From assembly GCF_024626475.1 (NCBI RefSeq), contig NZ_JANKHH010000001.1, forward strand, positions 456,281 through 520,280: a DNA stretch of 64,000 nt, given 5' to 3'. The notes under the pieces are model-generated. The model was not told where the DNA came from, did not search any database, and worked only from the letters and a program-made list of their open reading frames with translations. Within the stretch, counting starts at the first letter, position 1. Every line of letters begins with the position of its first letter. Both the position numbers and the translations under genes were made by a program. Origin of the DNA: Parerythrobacter lacustris. GTDB taxonomy: Bacteria; Pseudomonadota; Alphaproteobacteria; Sphingomonadales; Sphingomonadaceae. Below are positions 56,837-64,000 of this stretch, one piece after another.

Positions 56837-57061
56837 CCCCAGGCTGCGGTGCAGTTTCCGCTGTCCTGCAGCGGTGCGCGCGGGGAAAGGCAATAAAGCG
56901 CGCAGGAGGTCCACCGCGCCAGGGTTTTTTTGCCGCCCCCCGCAGGGGGGGGCGCCCGGACCCGATCACAGAACGGTGGCGCTATTTGGTCGCGCAGTCA
57001 GTATCTTAGAGATTGCGCGGCTGTCTGAGCGGGTGCCAACTTCGTCAAGCGGTCGGCAACT
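56837..57061. other. Intergenic region between convergent cytochrome operons
   Basis: 225 bases with no gene. It holds a CCGCTG/CAGCGG stem near 56858, a T7 run near 56926 after a weak GCGCG/CGCGC stem, and a 7-bp GC hairpin (GCCCCCC/GGGGGGC) near 56935. The T run may end plus-strand transcription, but the stem before it is poor; on the minus strand no U-run follows a hairpin. Confidence 0.4.
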
Positions 57062-57910
57062 TCACTGCCGTTCGCGGAACATGTCCTTCATCATCGGCTT
57101 GAGGTGTTCGCCGTAGAACGCCAGCACATCCCAGTTGTTGGTCTTCTCGTAGTGGCTGACCAGCGATTGCCCGTCCCACCTATGCAGCGCGTAGGTCGCC
57201 GGTTCGGTGGTGATAAGGTCGCGGTTGTCGGCGCGGTTGGGGTCGACCGGGCGCAGGTCGAGCGAGACCAGCGGCGCGACCGACGGCGTAACCCCCAGCG
57301 GCACGCCGTGGAACGTCGTCATGATCGGGCGGTGCAAATGGCCGCAGTGGATCGCCAGGATCTGGTCATGCCCGGCAATCGCCTCGGCGAAGTTGGCGAT
57401 CCACTCCTCGTCCGGCGCGGGGTCCATCCAGTCGACCCCGGATACGACCGGCGGATGGTGCATGAAGATCAGAGTCGGCATGCCCGCGTTCGCCTCGAGC
57501 TGGCTGCGCAGCCAGTCGCGCCGCGCGTGGCAGAACGCCCCGCCGTGCCGCCCTACCTCCAGCGTATCGAGCATGATGAGCAGCAGCCCGTCCTGCTGAT
57601 GGGTGTAATGGATGAATCCGCCCTCGGTCGGGGTGTCGGGGAAAGCATGGAGCAGGCCTTCGCGGCTGTCGTGATTGCCGACCATCGGCAGGATCGGACA
57701 GGTCACCCGTTCGAGCAGCGCTGCGGTCTTCTCGAAGCTGTCCAGATCGCCATGGTCGGTCAGGTCGCCTGACAGCACCAGCAGGTCGATCGGGTTCGGC
57801 TGGGCAAGCAGGCGGTCGAGCGTCTTGCGAAAGCGGATGCGGTTGAGTTCCTCCGGCTTCGCATCCGGATCGAAACCGATATGGATATCGGTCATCTGCG
57901 CTACCAGCAT
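57062..57910 (-). CDS. Calcineurin-like metallophosphoesterase, CpdA/Icc-like
   Basis: 282-residue dinuclear-metal phosphoesterase with the full motif set: QMTDIHIG, VLSGDLTDHGD, VGNHDSR, FMHHPPV and HCGHLHRP. Size and motif spacing fit class III cyclic-nucleotide phosphodiesterases (CpdA). The ATG has AGGGGG upstream and lies 19 bases after the FHA-cytochrome gene, so it is the fourth gene of the operon that also encodes a protein with two cyclic-nucleotide-binding domains. Hydrolysis of cAMP is therefore a reasonable but unproven role. Confidence 0.85.
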   Translation of the reverse strand: MLVAQMTDIHIGFDPDAKPEELNRIRFRKTLDRLLAQPNPIDLLVLSGDLTDHGDLDSFEKTAALLERVTCPILPMVGNHDSREGLLHAFPDTPTEGGFIHYTHQQDGLLLIMLDTLEVGRHGGAFCHARRDWLRSQLEANAGMPTLIFMHHPPVVSGVDWMDPAPDEEWIANFAEAIAGHDQILAIHCGHLHRPIMTTFHGVPLGVTPSVAPLVSLDLRPVDPNRADNRDLITTEPATYALHRWDGQSLVSHYEKTNNWDVLAFYGEHLKPMMKDMFRERQ

Positions 57911-57929
57911 CGAGCCCCCTGCCGCCGCG

Positions 57930-59729
57930 CTAACCGGTTTTCCGGGTGATCATCGCGACCTGCTTGTCCCTAGCATCCTTCCGGCGTTCGGGAACCCCCC
58001 CGGGTTTGGGGTGGTAGGAATGGCACATGGCGCAGCTCGAAGGAACCGGGGCCTGTCGCGCCTTTTCGCCCAGATGGCAGTCGCGGCATTCGGCGATCTT
58101 GGGCATCAGCAGGTCTTCGGACGTTTTCGACACATCCGCCGCGTGGCAGCTGATGCAGGTTTCCTCGCCCTGCCGCTGGCCGCCCTCGATCTTCTCGAAC
58201 GCGGCATCGCCATGCGATTTGTGGTCGAACCAACTATGCTTGAGGAAACTCTGGTTGAGATAGACCGGAACCACATCGGCACGCCCGCCCCGCGTGGTCG
58301 GGATATGGCATTCGCCGCACACGCCCTTGGGGCTCAGCGCCTGGTTGATGCCGATATAGTTGCGCGAAGGGCGGCCGAAGTCCTGGTAGAAGCGCTGTCC
58401 CTGCGCATAGTCGCCCGGTCGCTGCCTGCCGGTGGTGATCGGGCGGCGCGGTGCGCGGTCCATCGCGGCGAGATCGGCGCGCATCTGGTCGACGTCGCCA
58501 TGGCGCAGGGTGCGGAAAGTGTCGCCGACCTTGTCGTAGACCAGGCTGTGGCAGGCCTCGCAGGCTTCCTCCATCTCGACCGGCTTGAAGCCATAACGGT
58601 CGGCGGTGGGCTCGTGGCAATCCTTGCATTCGAGCGCCGGGCCATAGTCGCGCTTCGAGCCGATATTGCCCGCCATCCGCGCCACCCCGCCGGTCTTGCG
58701 CAGGTGCAGTTCGTGCGGGAATTTGAGCCCGTTCTGTTCGACGATCGGCTTGTCGAGCGAAAGCCGCGTCGTCTTCTTGCTGCCGAGCTCGCCATAGAAG
58801 ACCGCGCTCAGCTGCGGGTGCGCGGTGCCGAAATCGGCCGCGTTGGCCAGTTGCGTATCCTTCAGGCGGGTGTCCATCCCGTCATGGCATTCGGCGCAGA
58901 ATTTCTGCGGCGTCGGTTCCATCCGCCCCGCGCCCTCGTGCTCGGTGTGGCAGGTGGTGCAATTTCCGGGTCCTTCCTTGCCGAAAGTCTCGGCCACCGC
59001 CCACAGAAACTGGTCACCGCGCGACATCGGGCCGCGGCTGGTCAGCTGGCGATCGATCTTGGCGTGGTCGTCGATCTTCTCGTGGCAGGTGAGGCAGGTC
59101 TCGTCGCGTACCGAGACGAAGGCATCGACGTGGCACGCCTCGCAATTATCCTCCAGCCCGTGGTGCTTGACGCTGAGGTCGCCGGTGCTCCAGCTTGCGT
59201 CCATGATCGTCTGGCCGGGCTTCTTGTAGTCGGGTTCGACCCGTTCGCGGGTCAGGTTGGTGTAGATCGGCACCGCGAGGAAGGCGAGGAGCACCGCGAT
59301 CAGACCGGCCCACGCCATCGCGCGCTTGCTCGGCAGCGCGGAGGCGAGTTCGAAGCCCTTGGCCGCATCGGTTGCGGGCTTGTCTTCCTTCTGGGTGATG
59401 ACGATGGTCACCGGCCCGTCGCCGTCCTGCGTCACGGCGAGCCGGTAGCTGGCAAAGCCGAGCTCGACCCCTTCCTGCGGCTTGAAGGTCGCCGAGGTCG
59501 TGGTCCGCCCGTCGACCGTGAAGCCGAGCGTCCCGACCGCCTCTGCCGTGAGCTGCCCGCCGGTCGCCGGATCGATCCGGGCATGTTGCTGCTCAACCGC
59601 GAGGTCGGGCAGGTGGATGTCGTTCTCCGCCGCGCGGCCGATGGTCAGGCTGTCCTGCGCCAGTTCGCGGTCGCGCACGATCTCGCGCCCGGTTGCGGTG
59701 AAGTCGATGGTGCGGATCAGGAACGCCAT
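57930..59729 (-). CDS. FHA-domain / membrane-anchored decaheme cytochrome c fusion
   Basis: 599 residues from the ATG at 59729, which has GAGAGG upstream. Residues 20-100 form an FHA domain (LTIGRAAENDIHLPD with Gly31-Arg32, Asn36-Asp37, then His49). The usual Ser and Arg before that His are replaced (VEQQHARI), so phosphothreonine binding may be altered. One membrane helix follows (about residues 138-157), then a periplasmic region with ten CXXCH motifs: CEACH, CLTCH, CTTCH, CAECH, CKDCH, CEACH, CGECH, CISCH, CRDCH and CAMCH. The FHA domain should face the cytoplasm and the hemes the periplasm. It lies 10 bases after the cytochrome b-like gene. I know of no characterised FHA-cytochrome fusion. 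Confidence 0.9.
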   Translation of the reverse strand: MAFLIRTIDFTATGREIVRDRELAQDSLTIGRAAENDIHLPDLAVEQQHARIDPATGGQLTAEAVGTLGFTVDGRTTTSATFKPQEGVELGFASYRLAVTQDGDGPVTIVITQKEDKPATDAAKGFELASALPSKRAMAWAGLIAVLLAFLAVPIYTNLTRERVEPDYKKPGQTIMDASWSTGDLSVKHHGLEDNCEACHVDAFVSVRDETCLTCHEKIDDHAKIDRQLTSRGPMSRGDQFLWAVAETFGKEGPGNCTTCHTEHEGAGRMEPTPQKFCAECHDGMDTRLKDTQLANAADFGTAHPQLSAVFYGELGSKKTTRLSLDKPIVEQNGLKFPHELHLRKTGGVARMAGNIGSKRDYGPALECKDCHEPTADRYGFKPVEMEEACEACHSLVYDKVGDTFRTLRHGDVDQMRADLAAMDRAPRRPITTGRQRPGDYAQGQRFYQDFGRPSRNYIGINQALSPKGVCGECHIPTTRGGRADVVPVYLNQSFLKHSWFDHKSHGDAAFEKIEGGQRQGEETCISCHAADVSKTSEDLLMPKIAECRDCHLGEKARQAPVPSSCAMCHSYHPKPGGVPERRKDARDKQVAMITRKTG

Positions 59730-59739
59730 GGCCCGCCTC

Positions 59740-60606
59740 TCACCAGTAATAGAACACGCTGACGACATGCGCGGTGAGCGCGGCGATCAGCAGTATGGTT
59801 GCGGGGATGTGGATGAACAGCCAGACCTCCAGCAGCGCCTTGTAGCGCATGTGGCGGCGGATCTGGTCGAGCTGTGCCTGCCGCCGCGCGAGCAGCGAGC
59901 GGACCTTGTCCGCCGCTTCGTCGCCGCCGGTGCCGTCGAAGGCGCGCAAGGCCTTGCGGGTGGCGCAGCGGGGGTATTTGCCGGTCAGGCGGGCGAGGAA
60001 TCCGGCCTTGAACACATCCTGGTCGAGCGCGGCGATGACGACATCGGCCAGATGCCGGTCGAGCGGCTGCGCGGCCGTTTCGAGCTGGCGGTCGAGCGCG
60101 TCGAGCCCGTCGACCATCTGCTCGCGCGTCATCTCGCGCCGGTTGTTCGACAGCGAGCGGGGCAGCACCGAATAGACCACGATCCCGTAGATGCCCGACA
60201 ATATCACCAGCATCATCAGCGCCCAGGCCAGCGTGTGCACGTTCCAGCCGAGCTGGAAGCCGGTGTGCCAGGTGCCGATCACGATCAGCGCCAGCCCGAG
60301 ATAGACATGCGCGCTGGTCCAGCCCTTGAGGCTGAAATACTTCTCGCTCATCTTGCGCTTGCGCACGCCGAGCAGCGAGAGCCACAGGATCAGCAGCAGC
60401 CCGATGGTGCCGAGCGTATAGCCGTACCAGGTGCCGCCGTTGTGGCGCGGTTCGACATCGACCAGGAAATAGCTGACTACCACCGTCAGCATCAGCACCG
60501 TCGCGATCTTGAGCCAGCGGAAACCCCGGTGCGCGAGGAAGCTCTCGTGGTCGGTGTCGCGGCGGCGATCGTGGAACGCGAAGTTGGCTTTGGGCAGGCT
60601 GGCCAT
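59740..60606 (-). CDS. Membrane cytochrome b-like protein
   Basis: 288 residues with about five membrane helices: near residues 31-50, 70-90, 105-125, 130-150 and the last 25 residues. Histidines placed for b-heme ligation lie in SAHVYLGLALIVIGTWHTG, NVHTLAWALMM, EVWLFIHIPATI and TAHVVSVFYYW. A cytoplasmic loop rich in Arg and Asp (about residues 155-250) separates the helix groups. The start overlaps the stop of the flavoprotein gene by one base, and the FHA-cytochrome follows 10 bases later. It is the natural inner-membrane link between the Fe-S flavoprotein and the periplasmic hemes. Heme type is inferred. Confidence 0.8.
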   Translation of the reverse strand: MASLPKANFAFHDRRRDTDHESFLAHRGFRWLKIATVLMLTVVVSYFLVDVEPRHNGGTWYGYTLGTIGLLLILWLSLLGVRKRKMSEKYFSLKGWTSAHVYLGLALIVIGTWHTGFQLGWNVHTLAWALMMLVILSGIYGIVVYSVLPRSLSNNRREMTREQMVDGLDALDRQLETAAQPLDRHLADVVIAALDQDVFKAGFLARLTGKYPRCATRKALRAFDGTGGDEAADKVRSLLARRQAQLDQIRRHMRYKALLEVWLFIHIPATILLIAALTAHVVSVFYYW

Positions 60607-63146
60607 CAGTCGGCGTCCTCCTGCACGAGCTTGGTGAAGGTGAGGAATTTCTCCGGCGCGACGCGGATCGCGGCACCCGTGGGGCAGGCGCGTACACAAG
60701 CCGGCCCGCCTTCGATGCCCGAACACATATCGCATTTGATCGCCAGCTTGGCCTGCTCGACGCCCGCCTCCTCGGCCTTCTTCTTGCGCCATTTGTAGGG
60801 CGCTTCACCCGGCCCGGGGCCGCGCCCGAACAGCAGCCAGCTGAGCAGCGAGGGCTTGGGCGGGGGCTTCGCATCGAGCCGGATCACCCCATAGGGGCAG
60901 TTGCGCTGGCAGTTGCCGCAGCCGATGCATTTCTCGTCGATGAAGACCTCGCCGTCGGCCCCGCGCTTGATCGCGTTGGGCGGACAGTCGGCCATGCAGT
61001 GCGGGTGCTCGCAGTGGCGGCAGGAGGTCGGCACGTGGAGGTGGGCGTAGGTCGTCCCGGCTTCGCGATCGAGTCGGCTCAGCCCCTCGTGGCTGTCGGC
61101 GCAGGCCTTCTCGCAATTGTCGCAGCCGACGCACAGCGTCTCGTCGATCAGCAGCACGTCGGTCGCTTCGCCGATGCCGTTGTCGATCAGGAACTGCGCG
61201 GTCTTGGAATAGAGGTCCACCGCGCCGCCGAAGCTGTGCTTCTGGCTTTCGATGAAGCTGTTGACCTCGCGCCGCGATTTCATGTCGCGCCGCGCGCGTT
61301 CGAGCAGCTTGGGATGCTTGTCGAGCACCTGCTTGAACGCATCGCCGTTGATCTTGATCACTTCGGACTTGATCGCTGCCTTGACCGTGGCGGTGCGCTT
61401 GCCGCCGTCGAGCAGCGCCATTTCGCCGACATAGGACCCGGCGGGGAGGTAGGACAGGAACACCGGCTTGCCGCCGATATCCTTCTCGACGATCATCGAG
61501 CCGACGCGGACGACATAGATGTCGTTGCCCTCGTCGCCTTCCTTCAGGATTGCCTCCCCGGCCGGAACGCGGACGATTTCGGAGGTGTCCACCACCTCGC
61601 GGATATCGTCCGACTTGAGGCCCGAGCCGAACATCTGGAGAAGCTGGCGCTCGGTCGAGATGCGTTCGATTGCCTTCTTCGCCGTCGGCACCTGCGACTG
61701 CAGCTTGAGCGCGGCGAGGCGCGAAATCTCGACTACGATGGTGTCTTCCGCCGCACGGATCGTCGCGCCGCGGCGGCGGCCAGAGATTAGCCCGACTTCG
61801 CCGAAAATCGATCCGCATTCGATCGGGATGGTGATCGACGGGTCTTCCGGATTGACCTCGACCGCGACCGAGCCGCTGGCGATGCCGAACAGCGAGTTGC
61901 CCGGCGCGTTGCGCTCGAAGATCACCTCGCCCTTGCGGAAGAACTTTGCTTCGGATTCGAGCATGAACTCGCGCATCTGCAGCGGGTTCATGCCGTTGAG
62001 GATCGAGACGTTCGCGCGCAGGAATTCGAGCCAGTCCTCGGTGCTGCGGCCCGCCGGCAGGTCCTTGAACTTGGCGACCATGATCGGTTCGTCGGCCGGC
62101 TTCAGCTCGGTGTTGCCGTTGATGAACTCGATAACGTCGTAGCCCTGGTTCATGCAGTGCTTGATCAGCGGATAGCCCGCCAACGCACCGATCACGAAGA
62201 TGCCCGGGGTGGTCGATTCGAACACCGGCGAGAGCTTTGGGAAGGCGTTGCGATCCTCGCTGGCGAATTCGATCCCGCATTCCTCGACGAACATGCGCGG
62301 CGGGGCGGAGCCGATGCGGGCGATGATCCGGTCGCAGGGGATGCGGATCTCGCCGTCGCGGGTGGTCAGGGTGATGAAGCCGGGTTCGATTTCCTTGGTT
62401 TCGCTCTCCAGCCGGATCATGAGCTTGCCGGAATCGTGATCGGCCTGAAGCGCCTTGACGTTGGCATCCTTGGCGGTGGGAAAATCGGTGCTGCGGTTGA
62501 GGATCGACACGGTGTTGCGCTGCGCCGGGTCTTCGGCGAGGCCGCGCGCATTTTCGATCCCAGCGTCACCGGTACCGACGATCACGATATGCTCGTCGAC
62601 ATACTCGGTCGGATCGTCGAGCTGGTACTGCACATGCGGCAGGTCCGCGCCGGGGCAGCGCATCCGGTTGGGATTACCCTGCGTGCCGATGGCGAGGACG
62701 ACATTCTCGGCCATCACCTTCTCACCATTGGTCAGCTCGATCTCATAGGGCGGCTGGTGGCGCTGGATTTCCTTGGTCGTCTTGCTGCCGTCGCGCCCGC
62801 GCATCACGATGGTGTGGACGCTGCCGGGGATCGCGGGGCCGGTGCCCCTGATCGCCTTGGCTTCGGCATGGTATTTGACGTTGACCTTGTATCCGGCGGT
62901 CTGCTCGTCCCACTTGCCGAGGATCACCTCGCGCTTGCCCGCGTCGAAATCGCAGTCCGACCGCAGCACCAGATTGCTGGGCGTCGCCATGACGTGCTTG
63001 CCCTTCTGGTACTTGTAGATCGTGTCCGAGAGGTGGTCGGTCTTCTCGAGCAGCACGTGGCTCAGGCCGAGCGCAGCCGCCCGGGCAGCGGCGCTGAGGC
63101 CGGCCGGTCCCGATCCGATAATGGCTACGCGATACGTCTCCGGCAT
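60606..63146 (-). CDS. Flavoprotein fused to two cyclic-nucleotide-binding domains and a four-cluster ferredoxin
   Basis: 846-residue cytoplasmic fusion. Residues 1-350 are a thioredoxin-reductase-like FAD/NAD(P)H oxidoreductase with GSGPAGLSAA near residue 11 and a second Rossmann motif VGTGDAGIENA, but no redox CXXC. Two cNMP-binding domains (about residues 385-505 and 510-640) follow, with phosphate-cassette motifs FGEVGLISGRRRGATI and VGEMALLDGGKRTATV. The C-terminal 180 residues carry four 4Fe-4S Cys sets: CVGCDNCEKAC, CRHCEHPHCMADC, CIGCGNCQRNC and CDMCSGIEGGPACVRAC, like the DmsB/NrfC electron-transfer subunits. First gene of the minus operon. It probably passes electrons from NAD(P)H to the membrane cytochrome b under cAMP or cGMP control; that path is inference. 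Confidence 0.9.
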   Translation of the reverse strand: MPETYRVAIIGSGPAGLSAAARAAALGLSHVLLEKTDHLSDTIYKYQKGKHVMATPSNLVLRSDCDFDAGKREVILGKWDEQTAGYKVNVKYHAEAKAIRGTGPAIPGSVHTIVMRGRDGSKTTKEIQRHQPPYEIELTNGEKVMAENVVLAIGTQGNPNRMRCPGADLPHVQYQLDDPTEYVDEHIVIVGTGDAGIENARGLAEDPAQRNTVSILNRSTDFPTAKDANVKALQADHDSGKLMIRLESETKEIEPGFITLTTRDGEIRIPCDRIIARIGSAPPRMFVEECGIEFASEDRNAFPKLSPVFESTTPGIFVIGALAGYPLIKHCMNQGYDVIEFINGNTELKPADEPIMVAKFKDLPAGRSTEDWLEFLRANVSILNGMNPLQMREFMLESEAKFFRKGEVIFERNAPGNSLFGIASGSVAVEVNPEDPSITIPIECGSIFGEVGLISGRRRGATIRAAEDTIVVEISRLAALKLQSQVPTAKKAIERISTERQLLQMFGSGLKSDDIREVVDTSEIVRVPAGEAILKEGDEGNDIYVVRVGSMIVEKDIGGKPVFLSYLPAGSYVGEMALLDGGKRTATVKAAIKSEVIKINGDAFKQVLDKHPKLLERARRDMKSRREVNSFIESQKHSFGGAVDLYSKTAQFLIDNGIGEATDVLLIDETLCVGCDNCEKACADSHEGLSRLDREAGTTYAHLHVPTSCRHCEHPHCMADCPPNAIKRGADGEVFIDEKCIGCGNCQRNCPYGVIRLDAKPPPKPSLLSWLLFGRGPGPGEAPYKWRKKKAEEAGVEQAKLAIKCDMCSGIEGGPACVRACPTGAAIRVAPEKFLTFTKLVQEDAD

Positions 63147-63263
63147 CAGTCCCCCCGAGGTGATCCCGCGACCCTATGTTCTGTTGTCGAATCATCATAG
63201 GCAATATGCGTCAAACCTCCAGAGGCAATTGCCGCAAACGCCCATGGTTGTTAGCAATCGGGA

Positions 63264-64000
63264 ATGGAAGACCAGAAAACGGATTCGCCGCCCGCTGCCG
63301 ATGCCAAGGAGAAAGGCGTTTCGCGCGGCGGTTTGGCGCTGCTCGGCGTCGGCGCTGCGCTCCTCGCGGGGGTGGTCGGCTGGAACGCGCTCAAGGACGG
63401 CGGGGAAGAGCCAGCGCCCGTCGTTGCCGCCGAGGGCGCACCTCTCACCCTCGAGCAGTTGCGCGAGCGCGCGGAGGCCGATCCGCTCAATTCGGAAGCA
63501 TGGACCGAACTGGGTTTCGCTTTGTCGGACACCGGCGACTTCGCCGGTGCGGCGCGCGCCTATCGCCAGGCGATCGAGGGCGACAAGGACAATGCCGCGC
63601 TGTGGTCGGCGCTGGGCGAGATGCGCATCTATGCCGAGGAGAGCAATCCGATGCCGCCTGGCGCGCTGATGGCTTTCCAGAAGGCTTTCGAGCTCGACCC
63701 GACCGATTACCGCGCGCGCTATTTCCTCGCCGTGCAGAAAGACCTGACCGGCGATCACGAAGGGGCCATCGCCGATTGGCTCGCTCTGCTTGAGGATACC
63801 CCGGCGGGCGCGCCGTGGGACGAGAACCTCCAGCGCACGATCGAGCAAAGCGGCAAGAAGTACGGGATCGAGACCGCGAGCCGGATCGCCAAGGCCACTT
63901 CGGCAAGGCCCGAAGCGCCGCAGCTGACGGCCGGCAACGCCATTCCCGGCCCGAGCCAGCAGGACCTCGAAGGGGCGAGCGCCATCCCGCCGGGCGAACA
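63264..64000 (+). CDS. CcmI/CcmH-like TPR protein of cytochrome c maturation (partial, runs off the edge)
   Basis: Open from the ATG at 63264 to the end of the window, at least 245 residues, no stop seen. After a polar N terminus a membrane helix (LALLGVGAALLAGVVGWNAL, about residues 24-43) anchors a periplasmic TPR domain: LRERAEADPLNSEAWTELGF, AGAARAYRQAIEGDKDNAAL, ALMAFQKAFELDPTDYRARY and GAIADWLALLEDTPAG. This architecture fits the C-terminal part of CcmI/CycH, which presents apocytochrome c for heme ligation, a fitting neighbour for about 25 heme sites. It diverges from the flavoprotein gene after 117 bases. Confidence 0.8.
   Translation, partial: MEDQKTDSPPAADAKEKGVSRGGLALLGVGAALLAGVVGWNALKDGGEEPAPVVAAEGAPLTLEQLRERAEADPLNSEAWTELGFALSDTGDFAGAARAYRQAIEGDKDNAALWSALGEMRIYAEESNPMPPGALMAFQKAFELDPTDYRARYFLAVQKDLTGDHEGAIADWLALLEDTPAGAPWDENLQRTIEQSGKKYGIETASRIAKATSARPEAPQLTAGNAIPGPSQQDLEGASAIPPGE

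Overview
The window is GC-rich (mostly G/C third positions, many GTG/TTG starts, long antisense open frames) and looks chromosomal. Several traits suggest an aerobic alphaproteobacterium of the Sphingomonadales, Erythrobacteraceae-like: a large TonB-dependent receptor next to a tryptophan-halogenase-like flavoprotein, a two-gene cobalamin methionine synthase, and split GcvPA/GcvPB. This assignment is inference. No rRNA, tRNA, CRISPR array, integrase or transposase gene was seen.

1-15.8 kb: flagellar cluster. Flagellin (minus strand) diverges from a sigma-54 enhancer-binding regulator. That is followed by fliE-F-G-H-I-J-K-L-M-N-O-P-Q-R, flhB, fliD and fliS, almost all overlapping or a few bases apart. 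It covers the MS ring, switch, export gate and ATPase, hook-length control, filament cap and filament chaperone.

15.9-29.2 kb: a beta-glucan utilisation island. It has a FucP-type sugar transporter, GH3 and GH16 glycosidases, a second MFS transporter, two LacI-family regulators, a TonB-dependent receptor and a halogenase-like protein. LacI-type palindromes centred on AACGTT (or AGCGTT) sit in the GH3 promoter region and between the receptor and the halogenase, which suggests one local regulon.

29.1-44 kb: housekeeping and one-carbon metabolism. An aldo/keto reductase diverges from an ArsR-methyltransferase fusion that heads metF and a two-gene metH. A hairpin-rich 81-bp repeat lies between the metH halves. 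Then come a CPA2 antiporter, a phytanoyl-CoA-dioxygenase-like protein, a tandem glycine riboswitch and a gcvT-gcvH-(glycosyltransferase-like)-gcvPA-gcvPB operon.

44-64 kb: the unusual part. A CHASE2 nucleotide cyclase and a small exported protein precede a plus-strand operon: a five-heme cytochrome, a tandem GlcG/HbpS lipoprotein, a large outer-membrane barrel, and a 1405-residue protein with ten CXXCH motifs plus an LVIVD-type propeller. Converging on it is a minus-strand operon: a flavoprotein fused to two cyclic-nucleotide-binding domains and four 4Fe-4S motifs, a b-type membrane cytochrome, a cytoplasmic FHA domain fused through one membrane helix to ten CXXCH motifs, and a calcineurin-like phosphodiesterase. 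A ccmI-like cytochrome c maturation gene runs off the right edge. Together these could form an electron route from NAD(P)H through the inner membrane and periplasm to the outer membrane, tuned by cyclic nucleotide and possibly phosphoprotein signals. I know of no described system with this combination.
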